Below are positions 40,812-48,950 of a stretch of DNA of 49,046 bases, piece by piece (positions within the stretch are counted from its first letter, which is position 1; each line of letters begins with the position of its first letter). The DNA lies in contig JBJXHG010000006.1 in assembly GCA_046160865.1 (NCBI GenBank), positions 1 to 49,046 of the forward strand, in the 5' to 3' direction. Below the pieces are notes generated by a model, which saw only the letters and a list, made by a program, of their open reading frames with translations, searched no databases and had not been told where the DNA came from. The position numbers were made by a program, and so were the translations under genes. The stretch is from JBJXHG01 sp046160865 (GTDB lineage: Bacteria > Planctomycetota > UBA1135 > GCA-002686595).

Positions 40812-41963
40812 TCACATGTTGCCGACTTGCGACATGATTTCCATCAACGGTAGGAACAGCGCCACCACGATCACGCCCACGAAGGCCGCCACCACGACGA
40901 GCAAGAGCGGCTCGATCAGCTTGAACATCGCGTTGATCTTGCGATCGACCTCGTTCTCGTACGCCTGCGCGACACGCAGCAGCATGCGGTCGAGCTCGCC
41001 GGTCGCCTCGCCCACGTCGACCATGTTCGTGACGAGATCGTCGAAGAGCTCCGTCTCGCTCATGGGCCGCGCGATGCCTTCGCCCTCGCGCACGGTGCGC
41101 CGGATGCTCTCGACGCCTTCCATCAGCACCTCGTTCTGCGTCGCATCGCGCACGATGCCGAGCGCCTCGATGTGCGGGACGCCGGCTTCGATCAGCGTGC
41201 CGAACGTGCGTGCGAACGACGCCGTCAGCGCGCGCGTGAGCACCGGTCCGATGATGGGCAGACGCAAGAGCAAGGCGTGCACGCGGTAGCGGTACGCACG
41301 GTTCCTGCGCAACGCGACGGTGTGCGCGACGAGCAGCGCGAGCGGCACGCCGAACACGAGGTACCAAAAGCGCACGGTGAATTGGCTGACGTCGAGCAGG
41401 AACTGCGTCAGCGCCGGCAGCGCGATGTTGAACGACTGGAAGATCTCTTGGAACTTCGGGATGACCCACACGACCACTGCGCTCACGACGCCCAGCGCGA
41501 CCACGACGATCACCGCCGGGTAGATCATCGCGCCGAGCACCTTCGCGCGCACCGCGGCCGCGTTCTCGAGGAACGTCGCTTGGCGGTGCAGCACCTGATC
41601 GAGCACGCCGCCCGCCTCGCCGGCGCGGACCATGCTCGAGTACAAGCGATCGAACACGCGCTCGTGCTTCGCGAGCGCTTCCGAGAGCGGCGTGCCGGCC
41701 GAAACGTCCTCGACGACGCTCGCGAGCACGACCTTGAACGGACCCGCGGGCGTCTGACCCTCGAGGATCGTGAGCGCCTTCACGATCGGAATGCCGGCTT
41801 CGGACAGTGTCGCGAGCTGGATCGTGAAGTCGGTGACGCGCTGGCGTGCGACGCGTCCCGACTTCTTCGGCGCGCCGCGCGACCGCGGTGCGGCGTCGGA
41901 CGCGGGCGTAGCGGCGGGTGCGGCGGCCGCTCGCGGCACGCTGCGCTGGATCTTCTTCACCAT
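40812..41963 (-). CDS. PilC/GspF-type inner-membrane platform protein
   Basis: A 383-residue protein with the two-copy T2SSF domain layout. The first domain (about 50-165) is followed by two hydrophobic helices (VIVVVALGVVSAVVVWVIPK and LVFGVPLALLVAHTVAL), and the second domain (about 250-375) ends in a hydrophobic helix (LLLVVVAAFVGVIVVALFLP). It anchors the assembly ATPase and turns pilus or pseudopilus growth at the inner membrane. It is the third pilus gene in this cluster, about 60 bases after the ATPase gene. Confidence 0.93.
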   Translation of the reverse strand: MVKKIQRSVPRAAAAPAATPASDAAPRSRGAPKKSGRVARQRVTDFTIQLATLSEAGIPIVKALTILEGQTPAGPFKVVLASVVEDVSAGTPLSEALAKHERVFDRLYSSMVRAGEAGGVLDQVLHRQATFLENAAAVRAKVLGAMIYPAVIVVVALGVVSAVVVWVIPKFQEIFQSFNIALPALTQFLLDVSQFTVRFWYLVFGVPLALLVAHTVALRRNRAYRYRVHALLLRLPIIGPVLTRALTASFARTFGTLIEAGVPHIEALGIVRDATQNEVLMEGVESIRRTVREGEGIARPMSETELFDDLVTNMVDVGEATGELDRMLLRVAQAYENEVDRKINAMFKLIEPLLLVVVAAFVGVIVVALFLPLMEIMSQVGNM

Positions 41964-42024
41964 GAGGGGGAACTGCGGCGGGAACTATATGCCGGGCGGC
42001 GCGCGGCTTCGCAATTTCCGGCGC

Positions 42025-43698
42025 TCAGAACCCGGTCTCGCGCAGCACTTCTTCCAACGTCGTGCGTCCGGCCGCGAGCAGCGCGACTCCGCTCTGGCGC
42101 AGCGTGCGCATGCGCGCCAGGACGGCGAGTTGCCGTAGCTCGTCGGTCGACGCGCGCGCCAGGATCGCGTCCTTGATGGCTTGGTCGATCCGCATGATCT
42201 CGAACACGCCGACGCGGCCGCGGTAGCCGGTGTGGTGGCAGAGCTCGCAGCCCTTGCCGTACCACAGCGGCCGTCCGCGCAGCGCCGCGCCGTCCGGACC
42301 GAGCTCGATCCAAGCGTCCTCTTCGGGCTGATACTCGGTGCGGCACTCGCCGCACAGCGTGCGCACGAGTCGTTGCGCGACGACGGCCTCGAGCGTCGCG
42401 CTGATCAAGAACGGCTCGATGCCCATGTCGATCAAGCGCGTCACACTGCTCGGCGCGTCGTTCGTGTGCAGCGTCGAGAACACGGCGTGACCGGTCAAGC
42501 TCGCCTCGATCGCAACGGCGGCCGTCTCGCGGTCGCGGATCTCTCCGATCAGGATCTTGTCGGGGTCCTGGCGCAGCACGGTGCGCAGCACGCGCTCGTA
42601 CGTGACCCCGATCTCTTCGTGGATCGGCACCTGCACGATGCCTTCGATGTCGTACTCGACCGGGTCTTCGGCCGTGACGATCTTCACGTCGGGCCGATTC
42701 GCGGTCGCGAGCATCGCGTACAGCGTCGTGGTCTTGCCGGAGCCCGTCGGACCGGTGACCAGCACGATGCCGTGCGGCAGCTCCGTCAGCTCGCGCACGA
42801 CGAGCTCGTCCTCCGGCGGCATCCCGAGCGCGGCGAGATCCAAGCTGACCGCGGAGCGGTCGAGCACGCGCAGCACACAACCCTCGCCGGAGATGCCGGG
42901 CATCGTCGCGACGCGCAGGTCGACGGGACGCCCGTCGATCGCGAGCTCGATGCGGCCGTCTTGCGGCAGGCGCGTCTCGGCGATGTCGAGATCGGCCATC
43001 ACCTTGATGCGCGCGATCAGCGGCAGCGCGAGGTGTGCGGGCGGCGCCTCGACCTCGTACAGCGCGCCGTCGACGCGAAATCGGATGCGGAACTCGTTCT
43101 CGTACGTCTCGAAGTGCACGTCGCTCGCGCGGTCCTTGATCGCGCGGAACAGGATCGAGTTCAAGAGGCGCACGACCGGCGCGCTCGACGCCGCGGACTC
43201 GACGTCGCCGCCTTTCACGCCCGCCGCTTGCGCGATCGCGTCCGCGAGCGAGCCGCCGTCGCCGTAGTGCGTGCGCACGAGCTCGGCGATCTTCGTCGCG
43301 TCGGCGAGCAGCCCGCGCACCTCGAGCCCCGTGACGAAGCGCAGGTCCTCGAGGACAGCCGTGTTCAGCGGATCGCTCAGCGCGACGACGAGGGTCCTGC
43401 CCTCGATCGACAGCGGCAGCACGCCGTACGCGCGCGCGGTGCTCCCGTCGACGAGCGCGCGCGCCGCTTCGTCGCTCGCGCGCCGATCGAGGTCGACCGA
43501 TTCGAGCCCGGCTTGCTCGGCGAGCGCGCGTGCGATGTCGGACGACGTCACGTGCCCGAGCTCGATCAAACACTGGCCGATGAGGCCGCCGTGCTTGCGC
43601 TGCGCGCCGAGACCTTCCTGGATCTGGCCTTCGTTGAGCTTGCCCTGCGCCTTGAGGATCTGGCCGAGCAAACGGCGTCCGGTCGCGGGCGCGCTCAT
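42025..43698 (-). CDS. type IV pilus/type II secretion assembly ATPase (PilB/GspE family), copy 2
   Basis: A 557-residue protein. ATG 43698 has GGAG eight bases upstream and is preferred to GTG 43707. The N-terminal GspE-N domain (about 1-150) is followed by the motor: Walker A GPTGSGKTTT (Lys322), the Asp box TAEDPVEY, Walker B KILIGEIRD and His box SLTGHAVFSTLHTNDA. A zinc-binding pair, CGECRTEY and CELCHHTGYRG, is present. It powers extension of a pilus or pseudopilus. It lies between pilT and the platform gene, so it is the best candidate for the partner of the platform protein. Confidence 0.93.
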   Translation of the reverse strand: MSAPATGRRLLGQILKAQGKLNEGQIQEGLGAQRKHGGLIGQCLIELGHVTSSDIARALAEQAGLESVDLDRRASDEAARALVDGSTARAYGVLPLSIEGRTLVVALSDPLNTAVLEDLRFVTGLEVRGLLADATKIAELVRTHYGDGGSLADAIAQAAGVKGGDVESAASSAPVVRLLNSILFRAIKDRASDVHFETYENEFRIRFRVDGALYEVEAPPAHLALPLIARIKVMADLDIAETRLPQDGRIELAIDGRPVDLRVATMPGISGEGCVLRVLDRSAVSLDLAALGMPPEDELVVRELTELPHGIVLVTGPTGSGKTTTLYAMLATANRPDVKIVTAEDPVEYDIEGIVQVPIHEEIGVTYERVLRTVLRQDPDKILIGEIRDRETAAVAIEASLTGHAVFSTLHTNDAPSSVTRLIDMGIEPFLISATLEAVVAQRLVRTLCGECRTEYQPEEDAWIELGPDGAALRGRPLWYGKGCELCHHTGYRGRVGVFEIMRIDQAIKDAILARASTDELRQLAVLARMRTLRQSGVALLAAGRTTLEEVLRETGF

Positions 43699-43766
43699 GG
43701 GTAGCACTCCGACACGCAGAGAACCGTGTAGGTCGTGCCGGAGGTGGAAACCGAGCCTCGTTCACA

Positions 43767-43925
43767 GGCTGCTTCAATATGGAGCGTGCCTTCGAAGGCC
43801 GCGCCGATTCCGGCACGCGGCGTTGCGCCTCCTCTGAGTATTCCGCGGCGAATACGCATCGTCAGCGCGCCTTGCTCGCCGCGGCTCGTCGCGGCCTTCG
43901 ACGGCACGCTTCATTCTGAAGCTGG
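43767..43925. repeat. long imperfect inverted repeat between pilT and the downstream pilus ATPase
   Basis: The left arm 43767-43802 (GGCTGCTTCAATATGGAGCG to CCGC) pairs with the right arm 43891-43925, whose complement reads CCAGCTTCAGAATGAAGCGT to GGCCGC. That is about 35 bases with five or six differences. The centre has a GTATTC/GAATAC stem at 43838-43855. It is not related to family A or B by eye and has no gene inside. The gap 43699-44019 is otherwise empty. Confidence 0.75.
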
Positions 43926-43932
43926 CTCTTGG

Positions 43933-44020
43933 TGTCGGCGCGAGCGAGTCCGCGCGACATGCGGGTATTGGGAGTCGCGCCGACGGGCGACATGCAGGCG
44001 TCGAGCGTCGCGCCGACGGT
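43933..44020. repeat. short diverged direct and inverted repeats before the pilT end
   Basis: GTCGCGCCGACGG occurs at 43974-43986 and 44007-44019, its inverse GTCGGCGCGA at 43933-43942, and GCGACATGC twice between them. The cluster abuts the pilT stop codon at 44020-44022 and lies directly after the long inverted repeat. Confidence 0.5.
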
Positions 44021-45069
44021 CACAGTCGCGCCTCCAGATCTTTGTCGTCCTGCGCGACCTCGAGCGCGGCTTCGCGCGTGACGACACCGCGCTTGACGAG
44101 ATCGAGCAGCGAGTCGTCGAGCGTGATCATGCCGAGCTTGCGCGAGGTCTGGATCGCGGACGGGATCTTGTTCGATTCGTTCTTGCGGATCAGGTTCGCG
44201 ATCGCGGGCGTCATGATCATGATCTCGAACGCCGCCGCGCGGCCCGGCTTGCCGTTCCTCGGCAAGAGCACTTGCGAGATCACGGCGATGAGCGACACGG
44301 AGAGCTGCGCGCGGATCTGCTCCTGCTGATTCGCGGGGAATGCGTCGACGATGCGGTTCACGGTGCGCGCGCTGCCCGTCGTGTGCAGGGTGCCGAGCAC
44401 CAAGTGGCCGGTCTCCGCCGCAGTGATCGCGGCGGAGATCGTCGCCAGGTCGCGCATTTCGCCGAGCAAGATCACGTCGGGATCCTGGCGCAGCACGCGC
44501 CGCAACGCTTCGGGAAAATCGGGCACGTCGGCGCCGATCTCGCGCTGCGTGACGAGTCCTTTTTGGTGGGCGTGGTAGTACTCGATCGGGTCCTCGATCG
44601 TGACGATGTGACGGTCCTGATTCTTGTTGATCCAGTCGATCATCGTCGCGAGCGTCGTCGTCTTGCCGGAGCCCGTCGGACCGGTGACGAGGATCAAGCC
44701 GCGCGGACGGCGCAGGAGCGCCCGCACCGCGTCCGGCAGACCGATCTCGTCGAACGTGAGCAGCTTCGACGGGATCAGACGCAGCACGGCCGAGTAGCGC
44801 CCGCGTTGGCGCATCACGCTCACGCGAAATCGATTGCCGTCCGCGTGCGGGAGACCGAAGTCGACGGTGCCGCCGCTCTCGACCTCCTTCCAGCGCTCGG
44901 CGCCGCACAGCTCGCGGCACAACGCTTCGCTCGCCGCGTCGCTCAATGGCTCGCCGGGCAGCGCGACGAGCCCGCCGTGCAAGCGCACGACCGGCGGTCG
45001 CCCGGGATTCAGGTGCAAGTCCGACGCGCCGCGCCGGATCGTCTCGCTCATCAACTCTCGGATCTGCAC
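44020..45069 (-). CDS. pilT: pilus retraction ATPase PilT
   Basis: A 349-residue protein. GTG 45069 has GGAGG five bases upstream and gives the usual start (VQIRELMSETIRRGASDLHL). Walker A is GPTGSGKTTT (130-139), and the Asp box VTIEDPIEY, Walker B ILLGEMRD and His box LVLGTLHTTGSA follow. The PilT-specific retraction motif AIRNLIRE is present as AIANLIRK. It powers pilus retraction, twitching and DNA uptake. This marks the system as a type IV pilus rather than only a type II secretion system. It follows ATPase copy 1 by 26 bases. Confidence 0.95.
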   Translation of the reverse strand: MQIRELMSETIRRGASDLHLNPGRPPVVRLHGGLVALPGEPLSDAASEALCRELCGAERWKEVESGGTVDFGLPHADGNRFRVSVMRQRGRYSAVLRLIPSKLLTFDEIGLPDAVRALLRRPRGLILVTGPTGSGKTTTLATMIDWINKNQDRHIVTIEDPIEYYHAHQKGLVTQREIGADVPDFPEALRRVLRQDPDVILLGEMRDLATISAAITAAETGHLVLGTLHTTGSARTVNRIVDAFPANQQEQIRAQLSVSLIAVISQVLLPRNGKPGRAAAFEIMIMTPAIANLIRKNESNKIPSAIQTSRKLGMITLDDSLLDLVKRGVVTREAALEVAQDDKDLEARL

Positions 45070-45095
45070 GCCATCCTCCGCGCTCTTCCGTGCGC

Positions 45096-46754
45096 TCAGT
45101 TGGACTCCGTCGCAAGGCGCGTCACGCGCATGGCCTCCGCCAAGCTCGTCTGCCGCGCGACGACCTTGCGCGCTCCATCGGCGAGCAGCGGTTGGATCTT
45201 GCCGGTCTCGAGCGCCGCGCGCCGCAAGCCGTCCGTGGAGCCGCCGCGGAACACGAGCTCGCGCAGCGACGAGTCCATCTCCAAGTGCTCGAACAAGGCG
45301 AGCCGGCCGCGATAGCCCGTGCCTTCGCACGCGCGGCACCCGCGCGGCCGCGCGAAGCTGCGCCCGGCGTAGAGCTGCGGCTCGAGCGCGAGCGCGCGCA
45401 GCTCGGCCGGCTGCGGCACGTACGACTCCGCGCACTCGCGGCAGAGGCGTCGCACGAGCCGTTGCGCGATCACCGCTTGCACGGCCGCCGAAACGAGGAA
45501 CGGCTTCACGCCCAGATCGTTCAACCGTGTGATCGCGGCCGCCGCGTCGTTCGTGTGCAGCGTCGAGAACACCAGGTGACCGGTGAGCGACGCTTGGATC
45601 GCGATCTCGGCCGTTTCGAGGTCGCGGATCTCGCCGACGAGGATGATGTTCGGCGCCGAGCGCAGCATCGCCTTCAGGATGCGCGCGAACGTGAGGCCGA
45701 TGCGCGTGTTGACCTGCGCTTGGTGGATGCCGCGCAGGTGGTACTCGACCGGATCCTCGGCCGTCAGGATCTTCACGTCCGGCCGGTTGAGCTCCGAGAG
45801 CGCTGCGTACAGCGTCGTCGTCTTGCCCGAGCCGGTCGGTCCCGTCACGAGCACGATGCCGTTCGGACGGCGGATCACGCGCCGGAACCAGGCGTAGTCC
45901 TCATCCTCGAAGCCGAGCTCCTTCAGCGAGATCAGCGAGCGCGAGCGATCGAGGAGCCGGAGCACGATCGTCTCGCCGTGATTGCCCGGCAGGATCGACG
46001 CGCGCACGTCGATGTCGCGGCCATCGAGACGCAAGCCGATGCGGCCGTCCTGCGGCTTGCGTTTCTCGGCGATGTCCATCTGCGCCATGATCTTGAGGCG
46101 CGCGAGCACCGGTCCGTGCAAATGCTCGGGATGCTCGGCGACGTCGCGCAGCATGCCGTCGACGCGGTAGCGCACGCGCAATCGGCCGTGCCCGGGCTCG
46201 ATGTGGACGTCGCTCGCGCGCTGCGCGAGCGCCTCCGACAACGTACGCGTGACGAGGCGCACGACCGGCGCGTCGCTCTCTTCGTCGCTCTTCTCGGGTG
46301 CCAAGCGCTCCGCGACGCCCTGATCGCGCGTCGTTCCGTAGTAGCGCTCGAGCGCGCGCGCGTGAGCGCTCGGAGTCGCGAGCGCGCAGGCGACTTCGCT
46401 GCCGAGCAAGAAGCGCAGCTCCTCGGCGACGATGCGCTTGAACGGATCGTCGATCGCCACGACGAGCTTGCCGCCCTTCTCCATCAGCGGCACGACGCCC
46501 TGCGTGGCCGCGATCTCCTGTGGCACGCGTCGCAAGAGGTCGGCTGCGATCTTGCCCTTGTCGAGATCGACGAACGGCAGGCCTTGCTGCTTCGCGAGCG
46601 TGCGATACAGCGTCGACTCGTCGAGCAATTTCAGTTTCAGCAGCGCTTCGCCGAGACGCAGCCCCGCGCTGCGCTGGTAGCCGATCGCCTCGCGCAGCTG
46701 CGACTCGGTCACGGCGCCCGAGCCGAGGAGCATTTCGCCCAAGGACTGGATCAC
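45096..46754 (-). CDS. type IV pilus/type II secretion assembly ATPase (PilB/GspE family), copy 1
   Basis: A 552-residue protein from GTG 46754; no good ribosome site is visible and the start is set by the family N-terminus (VIQSLGEMLLGSGAVTESQL). The N-terminal domain (about 1-150) is followed by the motor with Walker A GPTGSGKTTT (Lys311), TAEDPVEY, ILVGEIRD and SLTGHLVFSTLHTNDA. Zinc ligands are CRECAESY and CRACEGTGYRG. It is a paralogue of the copy at 42025-43698; together with PilT the cluster holds three hexameric motors. One of the assembly ATPases may serve a second machine, such as type II secretion. Confidence 0.93.
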   Translation of the reverse strand: MIQSLGEMLLGSGAVTESQLREAIGYQRSAGLRLGEALLKLKLLDESTLYRTLAKQQGLPFVDLDKGKIAADLLRRVPQEIAATQGVVPLMEKGGKLVVAIDDPFKRIVAEELRFLLGSEVACALATPSAHARALERYYGTTRDQGVAERLAPEKSDEESDAPVVRLVTRTLSEALAQRASDVHIEPGHGRLRVRYRVDGMLRDVAEHPEHLHGPVLARLKIMAQMDIAEKRKPQDGRIGLRLDGRDIDVRASILPGNHGETIVLRLLDRSRSLISLKELGFEDEDYAWFRRVIRRPNGIVLVTGPTGSGKTTTLYAALSELNRPDVKILTAEDPVEYHLRGIHQAQVNTRIGLTFARILKAMLRSAPNIILVGEIRDLETAEIAIQASLTGHLVFSTLHTNDAAAAITRLNDLGVKPFLVSAAVQAVIAQRLVRRLCRECAESYVPQPAELRALALEPQLYAGRSFARPRGCRACEGTGYRGRLALFEHLEMDSSLRELVFRGGSTDGLRRAALETGKIQPLLADGARKVVARQTSLAEAMRVTRLATESN

Positions 46755-46819
46755 GGAGGCTGGTTCACGAGCGCTGCGGAGGTGCGGCGCGCCGGCCGCG
46801 CGCGAAGGCCGAGAGCTTA

Positions 46820-46856
46820 GCAGCCCGTGGCGAAAGTCATTCGGTGCAAAACGCGG
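46820..46856. repeat. dispersed repeat family B, left copy
   Basis: The 37-base segment beginning GCAGCCCGTGGCGAAAGTCA and continuing TTCGGTGCAAAA matches 48918-48950 with about four differences in 31 bases. The next 60 bases (to about 46915) also resemble the sequence after the second copy in places: TCGCGCC, GGCGTCGC and GGCGAATC in the same order. Confidence 0.65.
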
Positions 46857-46915
46857 CTGCTCGCGCCGTCCGTTCGGGCGGGCGTCGCACGAGCCGCGGC
46901 GAATCAAACACAGGA

Positions 46916-46945
46916 TCGCTCCGAAGCGACGCGGCTTCGGAGCGA
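46916..46945. terminator. perfect 11-bp hairpin downstream of the DUF1573 gene
   Basis: TCGCTCCGAAG (46916-46926) and CTTCGGAGCGA (46935-46945) pair perfectly around an eight-base loop. On the - strand it is 75 bases past the DUF1573 stop. No T-run follows, so it would need Rho or act as an RNA-end stabiliser. It lies inside the intergenic space that also holds repeat B. Confidence 0.5.
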
Positions 46946-47019
46946 CCCTGCGTGTGAGCTCGGCGTTCGCGCGTTGGAGACCGAGAGCGGCGCGCGAACG
47001 TCGATCGTGGCGTTGCGCG

Positions 47020-48624
47020 TTACTTCGGCGCGCCGCCGCTGACCGGCGTGGCGTTCGCGGCACCGCCGCGGCAGACACCCGTGATGGGCAGCTTGATCTC
47101 GGGCTTGTCGGGATAGCCGACTTGCACCGTCATCGTGCCCGCGAACGAGCCGTTCAGCGTGTCGGGCATGCCTTCGAGGCGCAACTCGACATCGACCGCG
47201 TTTTCGTTCGGAACCGCACGCGCGACGCTCGTGAAGTGCTTCGTGTACTCCCACTCGCCGCCGTCGCGGCCCGAGACCGTGACCTTCGGCTCGCCGAGCT
47301 TGAACTCGGTGTCGTGGCACACGATGCGCACCGTGCGCGTCACGACCTGCCCCGGACGGATCAGGCCGAGGGACACGAACGACGGGTTGTAGGAGATGGT
47401 GCCCATCACCTGCCCCATGATCGTGACCGACGCTTCGTACGTCGGAGCGGTGCCACCCGCCGCGACTTCGGCGCCCGGCAGCGGCACGTCGCTCTTCAGC
47501 GGCACGGAGTACGCCAGGGGACCTTCGACGAGTCCCGGGCCAGCGGTGGCGATGAGCTCCCAGCGTGTCGCGGCGCCGTCGGCGTCCGCATCGAGCGGAT
47601 TGAGCTCGAGCTTCAGGCCCGGAGGCAGGTTGTTCAACACGGACGCGAGCTTGACGCGCTGACCCTTGGCCGTGCTCACCGACACCTTGTCGGTGGCGGT
47701 GTCCTTCGCCGAGAGCTGAGCGAAGTTGATGCTCTGCGGATTGACGAGGAAGAACGTCTCGACGTCGGCTTCGAGGCCGAGCTGCGACTGACCGCGCGGG
47801 TCGTTCGAGAAGATGTTGATGCGGCTCGCGGCATGACCGTGCTTGTTCGCGGTGTGCAGCGTCGCTTGCAGCTCGACCTTCTTGCCCGCCTTGATCGGGT
47901 TGCCGAACGTGTACGGCTGCATCGTGCCGTCTTCGCCTTCGGCTTGGACCTGCGCGACCGTGCAACCGCACGTCGGCTTGGCTTGCTTGATGATCAGATC
48001 CTCTTCGCCGTCGCTCTTGAGCTGGAAGGTGTGCTTGAGCACGTCGCCCTGCATCGCCTTGCCGAAGTTCTTGTTGTCGCTGCCGAACTCGTAGCTGAGG
48101 CGCGCCTTCGAGTTCGGATCGACTTCGTTCTCTTGCGGGTTCTGGCCCTTCAAGAGCGCGTCGATGCGATCCTTCGCGTCGACGACTGCTTCCTTCGCGC
48201 CGGCCGCCTTGTTCTCGGCCGCGTGATCGTGATCATGGCCGTCGTCGTGCGAGTGATCGTGGCCATCGTCCGCCGAGTGCGCGGTCGTGTCTGCCGCGGC
48301 TTGCTTGATCGCTTGCTCGGCCGAGGCGGCGGTCGACTTCACGTTCTGCTCGCCGGCCTTCAGCGCCGCGGCCGTGGCAGTCGTCGCCTTCTCGGCTTCG
48401 GCTTTGGCCGTGTCGACGGTCTGCGAGACGACCGAATCGACGGACTTCGCGGCCGGCGCGTCGTTCTTGGCGGGAGTCGCAGCCGCCGGCTTGGTGGCGC
48501 TCGCGCTCTCGGTCGGCGTCGATTTCTCGCCCGAGCAGCTCGCGGCGAAGAGCGCGAGCGCGGGGATCAACGCACGGAAGTTGGGAAGTGTGGTCTTGCG
48601 TTGCGGTTCAAAGAATCGGTGCAT
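47020..48624 (-). CDS. DUF1573 lipoprotein with histidine-rich linker
   Basis: A 534-residue protein. ATG 48624 has a TGGAGA site seven bases upstream. The signal ends LALFAASCS, a lipobox. Residues about 30-105 are Ala/Lys/Thr-rich and coiled. A His/Asp-rich run follows (HSADDGHDHSHDDGHDHDH) that could bind metal. The DUF1573 Ig-like domain comes next, with its CGC signature (LKHTFQLKSDGEEDLIIKQA then KPTCGCTVA), and further beta domains run to the C-terminus. DUF1573 domains are found in exported proteins of Bacteroidetes and Planctomycetota. A possible extended -10 box, TGC-TAGCAT, lies at 48659-48651. Confidence 0.85.
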   Translation of the reverse strand: MHRFFEPQRKTTLPNFRALIPALALFAASCSGEKSTPTESASATKPAAATPAKNDAPAAKSVDSVVSQTVDTAKAEAEKATTATAAALKAGEQNVKSTAASAEQAIKQAAADTTAHSADDGHDHSHDDGHDHDHAAENKAAGAKEAVVDAKDRIDALLKGQNPQENEVDPNSKARLSYEFGSDNKNFGKAMQGDVLKHTFQLKSDGEEDLIIKQAKPTCGCTVAQVQAEGEDGTMQPYTFGNPIKAGKKVELQATLHTANKHGHAASRINIFSNDPRGQSQLGLEADVETFFLVNPQSINFAQLSAKDTATDKVSVSTAKGQRVKLASVLNNLPPGLKLELNPLDADADGAATRWELIATAGPGLVEGPLAYSVPLKSDVPLPGAEVAAGGTAPTYEASVTIMGQVMGTISYNPSFVSLGLIRPGQVVTRTVRIVCHDTEFKLGEPKVTVSGRDGGEWEYTKHFTSVARAVPNENAVDVELRLEGMPDTLNGSFAGTMTVQVGYPDKPEIKLPITGVCRGGAANATPVSGGAPK

Positions 48625-48830
48625 GGTCGGTCTCCAGAGAAAGGGCGGGAATGCTAGCACTCCACGACTGAGGGCGGCGAGTACGTAACGGCAACGTTTC
48701 GAGTTGGCCCGCGCGACGAGGAAATCGAGGCTTTCGCGCCGCCGCGCATGCGGGTCGTCCGGCGGCGGCCGCGACGTCGCGAGCGGCGACGACTTCGGAC
48801 TTCGTGAGAGCGAACTTCTGAGGTGGTCAC
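48625..48830. other. upstream region of the DUF1573 gene; no gene recognised
   Basis: These bases before the family A palindrome contain the likely - strand promoter: an extended -10 TAGCAT at 48656-48651 preceded by TGC, with no convincing -35, giving a leader of about 20 bases. The rest of the window to 49046 is repeats, described separately. Confidence 0.35.
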
Positions 48831-48916
48831 CGGCCCGCATTTCTCGCGACGCCCGGCTGCGCCCGCGCCAGCTCGTCCGGCGCGGCGGCAGCAGGACGCG
48901 GTGAGAAATGCGGGCT
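48831..48916. repeat. palindromic element, repeat family A, compact copy
   Basis: The left arm 48831-48852 (CGGCCCGCATTTCTCGCGAC) pairs with the right arm 48893-48916 (AGGACGCGGTGAGAAATGCG then GGCT) around a 40-base loop. The right arm's complement is the family A word AGCCCGCATTTCTCACC. It directly abuts repeat B. Confidence 0.75.
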
Positions 48917-48917
48917 C

Positions 48918-48950
48918 GCAGCCCGTGGTGAAAGTCATTCAGCGCGAAAG
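48918..48950. repeat. dispersed repeat family B, right copy
   Basis: GCAGCCCGTGGTGAAAGTCA followed by TTCAGCGCGAAAG; partner of 46820-46856. The family A element ends one base before it and the terminal inverted pair begins at its end, so three repeat units lie back to back here. Confidence 0.65.
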
